From: a virus
DNA length: 64,000 nt
Direction: 5' to 3' (one strand)
IMG/VR virus record: IMGVR_UViG_3300032770_000001
Location: 123,931-187,930 of that record
Positions 7,073 to 13,106 of the stretch are shown piece by piece. The notes under the pieces were generated by a model that saw only the letters and a program-made list of their open reading frames with translations, was not told the origin of the DNA and searched no databases. The stretch's first letter is position 1; every line of letters begins with the position of its first letter. The position numbers and the translations under genes are program-made.

Positions 7073-7252
7073 ATGTCGATCCCCGTACCGATCACCAAAG
7101 AAGAAGTCAAGAAGATCACCAGAGAACTCAAGAAGCCGCAGGACGTGATCTGTCTTGACGTGGACTCCCACCTTAAGACCCTGCTCGTTGGGCAGAGCAT
7201 GTTGCTGCTCGGCAAGACCGTCAAGGCAAAAATCGTCAAGGGTTACAAATGA
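7073..7252 (+). CDS. small hypothetical protein
   Basis: 59 aa. GAGAGG lies just upstream. Lys/Val-rich, with an N-terminal charged helix (TKEEVKKITRELKK) and a hydrophobic C-terminal part (LLVGQSMLLLGKTV). The stop overlaps the next start (ATGA). Confidence 0.55.
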   Translation: MSIPVPITKEEVKKITRELKKPQDVICLDVDSHLKTLLVGQSMLLLGKTVKAKIVKGYK

Positions 7253-7569
7253 AGCGCGGCCTGTGGGAGATTTTGGTTCCGGTCGTCAATAACCGGGGCA
7301 AGAAAATCCCTGTCAAATTTCATCAGGGTTGGGACGCCAAGGTGCGTGCCATCAGCGGCGGCTTGACTATCCGTAAGCCGGAGAAGGGTCAGTGGGTTCA
7401 CCCGGAATCGAAGTCCCTGTTCGCCGAGAAAATGATCCCGGTGAAATTCATGGGCACCCGTGACGAGGCGGACCAGATCGCACAGATGACGCTGGAGTAT
7501 TACGACCAGCAGGCGGTCATGTGCTACAAGATCGCGGAAGAAGTCATCATGAAGGTTCGTTCCAGCTAG
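7249..7569 (+). CDS. hypothetical protein
   Basis: 106 aa. Beta-rich N-terminal half with basic residues (VNNRGKKIPVKFHQGWDAKVR), helical C terminus. Coupled to the preceding gene by ATGA. No family recognised. Confidence 0.6.
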   Translation: MKRGLWEILVPVVNNRGKKIPVKFHQGWDAKVRAISGGLTIRKPEKGQWVHPESKSLFAEKMIPVKFMGTRDEADQIAQMTLEYYDQQAVMCYKIAEEVIMKVRSS

Positions 7570-7570
7570 G

Positions 7571-7576
7571 TATTAT
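7571..7576 (+). promoter_or_regulatory. -10-like TATTAT, leaderless start
   Basis: GGTATTAT ends five bases before GTG 7582; no -35 is visible. Confidence 0.5.
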
Positions 7577-7581
7577 CTAGT

Positions 7582-7863
7582 GTGGATGACCGCGACACGT
7601 TCGACCGCAAGTGCGTAGAGTTGCACATGGCGGTCTATTTTCACATGCAGGCGATTCAGTTCGCCGACGAGCGCAACGCCGAGCCGGGGGAGATGCGTGA
7701 ACTCCTGAAACGGCGAACCGATCTGGTTCAGGAAGCGTTGGATTACGTCTACGAGCATTGGGAGTATCTGGACGAGCCGACCAAGAAAGATTGGGAAGCT
7801 GCGGCTGCGGAGTTCCCACTAGCGAGAGAGAATGAAAACAGCGAAGCTACCGACGAAGATTGA
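7582..7863 (+). CDS. hypothetical helical protein
   Basis: 93 aa, GTG start. No SD; the start lies just after GGTATTAT, suggesting a leaderless message. Mostly amphipathic helix, very acidic C terminus (ENENSEATDED). Overlaps the NADAR gene by 32 bases. Confidence 0.55.
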   Translation: MDDRDTFDRKCVELHMAVYFHMQAIQFADERNAEPGEMRELLKRRTDLVQEALDYVYEHWEYLDEPTKKDWEAAAAEFPLARENENSEATDED

Positions 7864-8479
7864 CAGTTTCCGGGGCGTATACCGCTTCCTGTCGAACTTC
7901 TACGAGAACTGCCCGGTGAAGCTGTGGGTGAGCACCAAGGGCAAGGTCTTTGCGAATTACGATGGGCTCTACGGAATTGTCGAGCACATCAACTCGTTCA
8001 ATCATCTGCCGGACGATCATCCGGATCGCGATTTTCTGTACTGGATTGAGACTTACGACAACGTCGAGAATGCGTATCAGGCGGCGAAGTCCCTCGACAT
8101 AAACGTTCGTGAGAAGTTCCGTGTTCGCGGCCTGCGTCCGTGGGATGCGAAGAAGCTTGGCGGCACAGTGAAACTACGTCCTGATTGGGATACAGGCACC
8201 GGGACTATGCCGCCGTTTAAGATTGTGGTCATGCTCGGTTTGCTGATGCAGAAATTTGAGCCGACCATGCTACGGCGTCGTCTGCTTTCAACGATGACGG
8301 CTGAATTGATTGAGGGCAACAACTGGCACGACACGTATTGGGGCGTCTGCGACGGGAATTGCAACGAAGGTCCGCATGAACCGTTCGGCACCAACCATCT
8401 CGGCAGGCTGCTGATGATCGTGCGAGGGTATCACGGAGGTTTGTACGATGGCACGAGTATTCTTACAGCGCGTCAGTGA
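7832..8479 (+). CDS. NADAR (YbiA-like) family protein
   Basis: 215 aa. Family landmarks occur in order: FRGVYRFLSNFYENC near residue 13, ENAYQAAKSLD near 80, RPWDAKKLGG near 105, MLGLLMQKF near 133, then LIEGNNWHDTYWGVC (about 155-170) and GTNHLGRLLM (about 187). NADAR proteins act on N-glycosidic bonds of NAD- or ADP-ribose-linked compounds; some reverse ADP-ribosylation of guanine in DNA placed by DarT-type toxins, others (RibX/YbiA) act on riboflavin intermediates. In a phage, protection against host ADP-ribosylation or handling of NAD breakdown products is a reasonable inference. The start has GAGAGAG upstream and lies inside the preceding gene. Confidence 0.85.
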   Translation: MKTAKLPTKIDSFRGVYRFLSNFYENCPVKLWVSTKGKVFANYDGLYGIVEHINSFNHLPDDHPDRDFLYWIETYDNVENAYQAAKSLDINVREKFRVRGLRPWDAKKLGGTVKLRPDWDTGTGTMPPFKIVVMLGLLMQKFEPTMLRRRLLSTMTAELIEGNNWHDTYWGVCDGNCNEGPHEPFGTNHLGRLLMIVRGYHGGLYDGTSILTARQ

Positions 8480-8627
8480 CGCGCTGGATTGGCTGTACGA
8501 GTTCCGGATTCCGATTGTTCTGGTGATCCTGCTCGTCCTGATGTTTGCGTTTCATAGCTGCGAGTTCCGCATTTCGATTGATTCGCGCCCTTCGGAGACG
8601 ACGACCGAACAAGGTGCTCGAAAATAA
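8448..8627 (+). CDS. small membrane protein
   Basis: 59 aa. GGAGG lies eight bases before ATG 8448. One transmembrane segment (IPIVLVILLVLMFAFHSC, about residues 22-39), a short cytosolic N terminus and a polar tail. It overlaps the NADAR gene by 32 bases in another frame. Confidence 0.65.
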   Translation: MARVFLQRVSDALDWLYEFRIPIVLVILLVLMFAFHSCEFRISIDSRPSETTTEQGARK

Positions 8628-8630
8628 TTG

Positions 8631-8659
8631 TTGACAGTGAATCGACTTTCTGGTATTGT
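8631..8659 (+). promoter_or_regulatory. sigma70-type promoter
   Basis: TTGACA 8631-8636, 17-base spacer, TGG-TATTGT (8654-8659). It would start RNA near 8666, ahead of a structured leader and the tRNA-Pro genes. Confidence 0.65.
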
Positions 8660-8665
8660 ATATGT

Positions 8666-8928
8666 GTAGTCGGCCATGCGACAAGCTTCCTTCTAAACTT
8701 GCTCATTGGCGAACAAAAACAGCTTTCGCGATATCCGACTCATATATTAGGAGCTAGTCTTCAAATGACATTGATGCGACCAACGCCGACGTTTCGACCG
8801 TGCACACCTACCGTGCGCGGGGGAATCGGACACACCCTTTAGGGTTCCGGTCGCACCCCGCGCTGCTAGGCGACGGGGCTCTGGCAAGTTGTGAATTTCC
8901 CAACATTACTGCCATTTTTACCCCGTCC
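8666..8928 (+). ncRNA. structured leader or ncRNA before tRNA-Pro array
   Basis: No convincing gene lies here. Perfect helices are GCGCGGGG (8815-8822) with CCCCGCGC (8856-8863), enclosing ACCC-TTTA-GGGT, and GACGGGG (8871-8877) with CCCCGTC, enclosing GGCA/TGCC and GTTG/CAAC. A 25-codon frame (8765-8842) runs through the first helix and is probably chance. The RNA may be a leader removed during tRNA processing. Confidence 0.45.
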
Positions 8929-8940
8929 TTGTGCGTAAGT

Positions 8941-9015
8941 CAGGGCGTGGTGTAGTGGTTGCATCCCGCATTTGGAATGCGGTGGTCGCTGGTTCGACCC
9001 CAGCCGCCCTGACCA
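8941..9015 (+). tRNA. tRNA-Pro(TGG)
   Basis: Acceptor CAGGGCG/CGCCCTG, CCA encoded, anticodon arm CCGCA-TTTGGAA-TGCGG (TGG), T arm GCTGG-TTCGACC-CCAGC. It begins with C1-G72, as bacterial tRNA-Pro does. Confidence 0.94.
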
Positions 9016-9020
9016 ATCAT

Positions 9021-9097
9021 CAGGGTAGAGTTGGGTCTGGTTCAATCCCCGCCTCGGACGCGGGTGTTCGCGGGTTCAAATCCCGCTGCCCTGACCA
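9021..9097 (+). tRNA. tRNA-Pro(CGG)
   Basis: Acceptor CAGGGTA/TGCCCTG, CCA encoded, anticodon arm CCCGC-CTCGGAC-GCGGG (CGG), T arm GCGGG-TTCAAAT-CCCGC. Confidence 0.94.
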
Positions 9098-9113
9098 AAT
9101 TTCTGAGGTCAGT

Positions 9114-9272
9114 ATGTTTGAGGCGAGTGAGTGGCGGCATAAAGGTTGTGGTGGTCAGCCCTGTGAGTTTGAGCCGGGGCGGTGGGCTTGCACGGGGTGC
9201 AAGCGTGCATGGTACGCTGGAGCGAACTTTTTCACGTACCTCGCAAACGTGGTCTTTGAAAAGAGAGTCTGA
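9114..9272 (+). CDS. small zinc-binding protein
   Basis: 52 aa from ATG 9114 (GAGGTCAG upstream). It contains GCGGQPC then CTGCKRAWY, a single zinc-ribbon-like knuckle, and an aromatic helix. Embedded between tRNA genes. Function unknown. Confidence 0.5.
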   Translation: MFEASEWRHKGCGGQPCEFEPGRWACTGCKRAWYAGANFFTYLANVVFEKRV

Positions 9273-9420
9273 GGTGGAGCGACAGAGGTGGGCAAGTGGC
9301 ATCGCTGCCTGTGTCGTTGTACGAAGCGTGGGGGCTTGCTCCTGCGTTAGTCCACAGTACAGCCTGCCCAACCGATGCCGGATGGCTGCCGAGTCGCCCA
9401 TAAATTTCGTTTCGAGGAAT

Positions 9421-9497
9421 CAGGATGTAGCTTAGCTTGGTAAAGCGCGTGCTTGGGGTGCACGAGACCGGGAGTTCAAATCTCCCCATCCTGACCA
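9421..9497 (+). tRNA. tRNA-Pro(GGG)
   Basis: Acceptor CAGGATG/CATCCTG, CCA encoded, anticodon arm CGTGC-TTGGGGT-GCACG (GGG), T arm GGGAG-TTCAAAT-CTCCC. Confidence 0.94.
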
Positions 9498-9529
9498 AAA
9501 ATTTGAGAAGTAACAAGACCGAGGAAGGT

Positions 9530-9586
9530 ACATGGATGCTGGGGCGGTGTGCGCACACGTGAGTTCAATGCTCACTCCATGTACCA
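9530..9586 (+). other. tRNA-like element lacking D and anticodon arms
   Basis: A perfect seven-base-pair acceptor ACATGGA/TCCATGT (extendable to ten pairs, 9527-9536 with 9576-9585), a perfect T arm GTGAG-TTCAATG-CTCAC and an encoded ACCA. Only about 22 bases lie between acceptor and T arm, enough for a single hairpin (GTGT-GCGC-ACAC). It has the top half of a tRNA without a decoding half. Confidence 0.55.
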
Positions 9587-9656
9587 TCGGATATTCCGAC
9601 ACGCTAAGATTGTACGGTGCGTGACATCGAGTGGAAGTCTCGAAACAGGTTTTTGA

Positions 9657-9728
9657 TGCGGGGTAGTGTAGTAGCGCACGGAAGTCTCATAAACTTCCAG
9701 ACCAGTGCGACTCTGGCGACCGCAACCA
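9657..9728 (+). tRNA. degenerate tRNA, anticodon CAT
   Basis: The anticodon arm GGAAGT-CTCATAA-ACTTCC (CAT) is sound and ACCA is encoded. The acceptor pairs only at TGCGG/CCGCA, and the T arm CCAG-TGCGACT-CTGG has a non-canonical loop. Could be a weak tRNA-Met or tRNA-Ile2, or a decaying gene. Confidence 0.6.
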
Positions 9729-9731
9729 TTT

Positions 9732-9807
9732 CGGTGTGTAGCTCAATGGCTAGAGCACTCGGTTTGGGGCCGAGGGGTTGGGGGTTCGAGTCCCTCCACG
9801 CCGACCA
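9732..9807 (+). tRNA. tRNA-Pro(TGG), second copy
   Basis: Acceptor CGGTGTG/CACGCCG with CCA, anticodon arm CTCGG-TTTGGGG-CCGAG (TGG). The sequence differs from the first TGG isoacceptor, so it is not a recent duplicate. Confidence 0.92.
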
Positions 9808-9822
9808 TTTTGGAGAACGAAC

Positions 9823-10483
9823 ATGATTGTTGAAATTCGAGCAGCGGAAGGTGGAGATGACGCAAAGCTTCTCGTGTCCGACCAACTCACGATCTATGCG
9901 AGATTGGCGGCTCGGAGGGGTCTTTGAGTTTGAGATAACCGAAGAACGTCCCGGCATAGCGGTGTTTCAGGTGACGGGACAGGGAGCCCCGGCGTTGTTT
10001 GCAAATGAGAGCGGGGGGCACCGTTGGCAGCGAGTTCCGCCGACCGAACGATACGGACGACGGCAGACATCGACAATCACTGTCGCAGTTTTCGAGGAGC
10101 CGAAGGTCGAAGAGATCAACATTCGTGCTCAGGATTTAGAGTGGGATACGTTCCGGAGCCGTGGTAAGGGCGGACAGAACGTTAACAAGGTCGAGACGGC
10201 TGTTCGCGTGACGCACAAGCCGAGTGGCTTGGTCGTGCGTTGTGAGAATGGCCGTAGTCAGTGGCATAATAAGCGAACCGCTTTGCAGATTCTTGCGGCA
10301 CGGTTGGAAGCGCGAGATCGAGAGCAGAGACAAAGCGTAGTGGTTGCAGATCGTCGGTCGCAGATCGGCACAGGGCAGCGAGGCGACAAACGTCGTACAG
10401 CAAACGAGCGACAGGATCAAGTCACGGATCATGTCACCGGGCAGAAATGGCGCTATACTGATTACGTGAAGGGGAACTGGTAA
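9823..10483 (+). CDS. peptide chain release factor, +1 frameshifted
   Basis: Two frames join. ATG 9823 (GGAG upstream) codes 34 residues beginning MIVEIRAAEGGDDAKLL, matching the EIRA-x-GGDEA start of the class I release factor core, and meets TGA 9925-9927. After a +1 slip on CTT-T the second frame continues EFEITEERP to TAA 10481-10483, giving about 219 aa. It holds ESGGHRWQRVPPTE (stop-codon-reading loop, PxT type at about residues 72-74, as in RF1) and RGKGGQNVNKVET with the catalytic GGQ at about 116-118. The N-terminal domain 1 of full RF1/RF2 is missing, as in PrfH. The stop overlaps the start of an RNA ligase gene. It likely hydrolyses peptidyl-tRNA at UAA/UAG or on damaged ribosomes. 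Confidence 0.88.
9914..9928 (+). promoter_or_regulatory. programmed +1 frameshift site
   Basis: GGAGG-GGT-CTT-TGA: an SD-like GGAGG (9914-9918), three bases, then CTT (9922-9924) and in-frame TGA (9925-9927). This mirrors the bacterial prfB signal (AGGGGG, three bases, CTT TGA), where slow UGA termination promotes a +1 slip. Confidence 0.88.
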
Positions 10484-11094
10484 TGGAACAGTATCCGAGT
10501 ATCGACGGTAGCAGCAAAGCACCCATAGGGGTTCCGTGCATCGCTTTTTATAAGTACGACGGCTCTAACCTTCGATGGGAGTGGAACCCCAAGAAGGGCT
10601 GGTTCAAGTTCGGTACGCGGACGCAGTTGTTCGGTAAGGATGATCCGTTGTGGGGCAAGGCGGTGCCGATTTTCATGAACCAACTGGCGGATGAGATCGT
10701 GTACCGGGTCAAGCACGTGGAGCGGGGCTGTCAGCGGATCACGGCGTTCACGGAGTTTTTCGGATCGGGGACATTCGCCGGACAGCACCCGGAGATGACT
10801 GGCGGCAGCGAGGAGAAGGAATTGAGGCTCTTCGATGTCTACCTGTTCAAGCGGGGCTTGATGAAACCTCGGCAGTTCGTGAAGAGTTTTGGCGATCTAC
10901 CGCAGGCGGCTCAGGTGATCTATGATGGAAACCTGAACCGACAGTTCATCGAAGACGTTCGGATGGGGCTGTACCCAGTGAATGAGGGGGTGGTTGCGAA
11001 GGGTGACGATTTCATGGTGAAGATCAAGACCTACGCATACCTGAAGCGGCTGAACGAAGTTTACGGAACTGCATATCGGAACTATTGGGAGTAA
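10483..11094 (+). CDS. RNA ligase (Rnl2-like nucleotidyltransferase)
   Basis: 203 aa. Ligase motifs in order: I at K24 (FYKYDGSNLRW; Lys forms the AMP adduct), III (AFTEFFGSG, about 88-96), IIIa (LRLFDVYLF, about 110-118), IV (NEGVVAKG, about 167-174) and V (MVKIKTYAY, about 178-186). It is close to a minimal catalytic core, with little room for an accessory domain. It joins 5'-phosphate and 3'-OH RNA ends using ATP. The start overlaps the release factor stop (TAATG), so both are made together; repair of cleaved tRNA or rRNA is the natural inference. Confidence 0.85.
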   Translation: MEQYPSIDGSSKAPIGVPCIAFYKYDGSNLRWEWNPKKGWFKFGTRTQLFGKDDPLWGKAVPIFMNQLADEIVYRVKHVERGCQRITAFTEFFGSGTFAGQHPEMTGGSEEKELRLFDVYLFKRGLMKPRQFVKSFGDLPQAAQVIYDGNLNRQFIEDVRMGLYPVNEGVVAKGDDFMVKIKTYAYLKRLNEVYGTAYRNYWE

Positions 11095-11096
11095 TT

Positions 11097-11168
11097 TTGA
11101 AGGCGATTTTTCAGTTTGTTCGCAGGATTTTTCGCCGGGGCGAGTATCGTCCTATAGGGTGTTGGTGA
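11097..11168 (+). CDS. possible 23-aa peptide
   Basis: TTG start with GGGAG seven bases upstream, overlapping nothing and ending two bases before a tRNA. Basic and aromatic (MKAIFQFVRRIFRRGEYR). It may be a real small peptide or chance. Confidence 0.3.
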   Translation: MKAIFQFVRRIFRRGEYRPIGCW

Positions 11169-11170
11169 GG

Positions 11171-11247
11171 CGGGGATTAGCTCAGCTTGGTAGAGCGCAC
11201 GCTTCGGGAGCGTGAGGTCGCAGGTTCGAATCCTGCATCCCCGACCA
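11171..11247 (+). tRNA. tRNA-Pro(CGG), second copy
   Basis: Acceptor CGGGGAT/ATCCCCG with CCA, anticodon arm CACGC-TTCGGGA-GCGTG (CGG), T arm GCAGG-TTCGAAT-CCTGC. Confidence 0.94.
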
Positions 11248-11286
11248 ATATCAAACCCTTTAGATAGACCGATATTTGGAGTCCCC

Positions 11287-11712
11287 TTGGCAAACGACGA
11301 TAGTTTTTTTGAAGGTGGAGAGCGGCAGGAGAACCTGAACCGCCATAACGCCCGGAAGGGTGGGTATGACCCGTTTAGGGTCACCGCAGGTCAAGAAAGA
11401 CGCGGTGAGCGTATTACGTGGGTCGATGTCTGGCTGGCTAATCCAGACGGAGCCGCCAATCACGATGAGGCTGAGGCACTCTCGGTAGGCGACGTAATGA
11501 AACACGTAGCGTCAGAGAACGATTTGTATGTAGGTTTTGAGAAAGAACTGGCTGAGGTTCAGCGAGAGTCTTTCGATGAGTCAGGTGTCAAGCTGGCGAA
11601 CATGGGGTCGAGAGAGTTCTTCAAAGACTCCCCACCCCCGGCACCAGTACCCGCCCCACGTGTGGCGGCACCAGTGAAGAAGTCGGATGACGATTTCTTC
11701 CCAAAATTTTAA
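11287..11712 (+). CDS. hypothetical protein
   Basis: 141 aa from TTG 11287 (TTGGAG upstream); a longer frame starts inside the tRNA and is not used. A globular centre (ERITWVDVWLANPDG) is followed by an acidic helix, a proline-alanine linker and a short tail DDDFFPKF that resembles an acidic C-terminal peptide such as those bound by SSB-type partners, though this is weak. It ends one base before the next tRNA. Confidence 0.55.
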   Translation: MANDDSFFEGGERQENLNRHNARKGGYDPFRVTAGQERRGERITWVDVWLANPDGAANHDEAEALSVGDVMKHVASENDLYVGFEKELAEVQRESFDESGVKLANMGSREFFKDSPPPAPVPAPRVAAPVKKSDDDFFPKF

Positions 11713-11713
11713 C

Positions 11714-11791
11714 GCCTGTGTAGCTCAGACTGGCTAGAGCGCCCGTCTCATAAGCGGGAGGTCGGGGGTTCGATGCCCTCCACAGGCACCA
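11714..11791 (+). tRNA. tRNA-Met or tRNA-Ile2 (CAT)
   Basis: Acceptor GCCTGTG/CACAGGC with CCA, anticodon arm CCCGT-CTCATAA-GCGGG (CAT) and a complete D arm. The fold is canonical. Elongator Met and lysidine-modified Ile2 cannot be separated from sequence by eye. Confidence 0.9.
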
Positions 11792-11914
11792 GTTTTAGGG
11801 AGACCGGGAACCTGCGGGCCCTTCCGAGGCTATAGCACCAGCGGCAACGGTGATTAACTGCCCAAACACAGTATCGGATACCCGGCAATTCTATTCAACA
11901 GGAGGATGAAGCAG

Positions 11915-11950
11915 ATGGCTAACCCTAGCATCACCGTACATACCGTGTAA
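11915..11950 (+). CDS. possible leader peptide
   Basis: An 11-codon frame (MANPSITVHTV) preceded by AGGAGG at a good distance (11900-11905). It ends 29 bases before the next gene. A leader or mini-cistron is possible. The rest of 11792-11979 holds no gene I can support. Confidence 0.3.
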   Translation: MANPSITVHTV

Positions 11951-11979
11951 GGTGTGGACGGTGGGAGGTAAAAAGCCAA

Positions 11980-12297
11980 ATGCGTCACCCTCGCACCCGC
12001 GACGAACGTCGCGCTGTACGCGAGCAGATCATTGCTCGTCGCAAATTTATCGCAACCCAGATTTGGGACATTCCGTCCTACGTCCGCCCTCCGCATGAAG
12101 GCGAATGGAACCGTTGGTCGAAGCCAGAGGAATGGGAGCCATTTCAGTGGGGTCGCTACCACAAGTGGAACATGAACTGTGGCGATACCATGTGTCATGG
12201 TGCGAAGTATTTCAAATGCGCTTCCAAGCGTCGTAAAGCACGCAAGGAAGCCGAGTCAACCGCCGAGTTTCGTCGTCGAAATAAGGCCATCGATTGA
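11980..12297 (+). CDS. basic hypothetical protein
   Basis: 105 aa; GGGAGG precedes ATG 11980. Arg/Lys-rich at both ends, with a Trp-rich centre (WNRWSKPEEWEPFQWGRYHKW) and a CGDTMCHG pair that could bind metal. Probably nucleic-acid binding. Function unknown. Confidence 0.6.
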   Translation: MRHPRTRDERRAVREQIIARRKFIATQIWDIPSYVRPPHEGEWNRWSKPEEWEPFQWGRYHKWNMNCGDTMCHGAKYFKCASKRRKARKEAESTAEFRRRNKAID

Positions 12298-12327
12298 CAA
12301 TGAAAAGACTTTGGACTAGCGTATTAT
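12294..12327 (+). promoter_or_regulatory. candidate promoter for structured RNA
   Basis: TTGACA at 12294-12299 and TATTAT at 12322-12327. The 22-base spacing is too long for a textbook sigma70 site, yet the same TTGACA-before-RNA arrangement occurs at 4517 and 8631. Confidence 0.4.
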
Positions 12328-12336
12328 TTATTGCGG

Positions 12337-12832
12337 GGTCTGGTTAAACCCTAGTGGCGATGACCACTCCCCGGTTTTACCCCGGCACCCGATACGCAAC
12401 GGGGCGCTAGTGATTAGGAAGGGTCGAGGCGAACTGCGTGCCCCCAAGGTGGGGCTAGCCGAAAGCCCGGATAACGTCCGACGTGGTGCCCGGTTCTAGT
12501 CAACCGTCGTGCGTCTACCTTTCGGGGAATTACAAGTACCCGAAAGGACGTGATGATGCAGTGCACTTGCCGGGGTTCTTTGATCTTTGATAGTTTTAGA
12601 GTCGAGTGGCCCGTGATTCAACTGGTTCAGTGGTTTCAGTAAGAGGGTCGAATGGCCTGTCAGGGACAAATAGATACTCCCTGAGCGATGTTAGACCGCT
12701 ATCCCCAGTATAAAAAACGCAGCAGCGGGGGCAGTATCCGTAAGGACTGCGGGAGGCTCCACGAAAAGGTGCTAGACAACCTGTGGGAGGCCGTATCGGG
12801 GTTCTAGCTAAACCGACCTGTGCTCGACTCTA
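12337..12832 (+). ncRNA. large structured noncoding RNA, part A
   Basis: About 500 bases without a supportable gene. Strong helices: AGTGG/CCACT, GCCCC/GGGGC, CGACG/CGTCG, CCTTTCGGG (12518-12526) with CCCGAAAGG (12539-12547), TCAGGGA/TCCCTGA, and a ten-pair closing helix TAGAGTCGAG (12597-12606) with CTCGACTCTA (12823-12832). A GTAA tetraloop caps GCAGT..CC/GG..ACTGC. The density of perfect helices points to a folded RNA, not a message. Confidence 0.6.
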
Positions 12833-12839
12833 ATTTTTA

Positions 12840-12932
12840 TGGCGGATGCCCGGATAGCGTAAGCAGTCACGTGAAAGTCGTGTTAACAGCCGGGGCGGGG
12901 ATGTTGGCGTAAGCCAAGCGAACCATCCGCCA
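12840..12932 (+). ncRNA. structured RNA module with GTAA loops
   Basis: Closed by a perfect nine-pair helix TGGCGGATG (12840-12848) / CATCCGCCA (12924-12932). Inside are CACG/CGTG, GCCCGG/CCGGGGC and TTGGC-GTAA-GCCAA. The outline recalls a tRNA-sized three-way junction but it lacks a T arm, so it is not called a tRNA. Confidence 0.55.
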
Positions 12933-12937
12933 AGGTT

Positions 12938-13016
12938 TTGCCGCTGTGGTATGAAACGCTACCAAATGGGCACGGTTCCGAAAGGACGCAATGGCCCTGC
13001 CAGCGGCAACGTTTTT
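12938..13016 (+). ncRNA. structured RNA module ending in T run
   Basis: Perfect nine-pair helix TTGCCGCTG (12938-12946) / CAGCGGCAA (13001-13009) followed by CGTTTTT. Inside are TGGTA/TACCA, GGGC/GCCC and a TCC-GAAA-GGA hairpin. It may act partly as a terminator; it ends three bases before the initiator tRNA. Confidence 0.55.
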
Positions 13017-13018
13017 GA

Positions 13019-13095
13019 TGCGGGGTGGAGCAGTCAGGTAGCTTGTCGGGCTCATAACCCGAAGGTCGGCGGTTCAAATCCGTCCCCCGCTTCCA
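13019..13095 (+). tRNA. initiator tRNA-fMet(CAT)
   Basis: Bacterial initiator marks are present: no pair at 1-72 (T-T), acceptor GCGGGG/CCCCGC from position 2, and three G-C pairs in the anticodon stem (TCGGG-CTCATAA-CCCGA). The D arm and T arm closely follow the bacterial fMet pattern. CCA is encoded and the discriminator is T instead of A. Confidence 0.92.
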
Positions 13096-13106
13096 AGTGT
13101 TCGCCG

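Noticed and set aside
9922-9928. Frameshift in the release factor gene as a sequencing error
   Set aside because: The break falls exactly on CTT-TGA with an SD-like GGAGG at prfB spacing, which is hard to explain by error; resequencing would still settle it.
12597-12832. Group I intron
   Set aside because: No recognisable P, Q, R, S core elements and no split gene at the borders.
12840-12932. A further tRNA
   Set aside because: It is tRNA-sized with a strong end helix, but there is no T arm with a TTC loop and the hairpin near the 3' side has a GTAA tetraloop.
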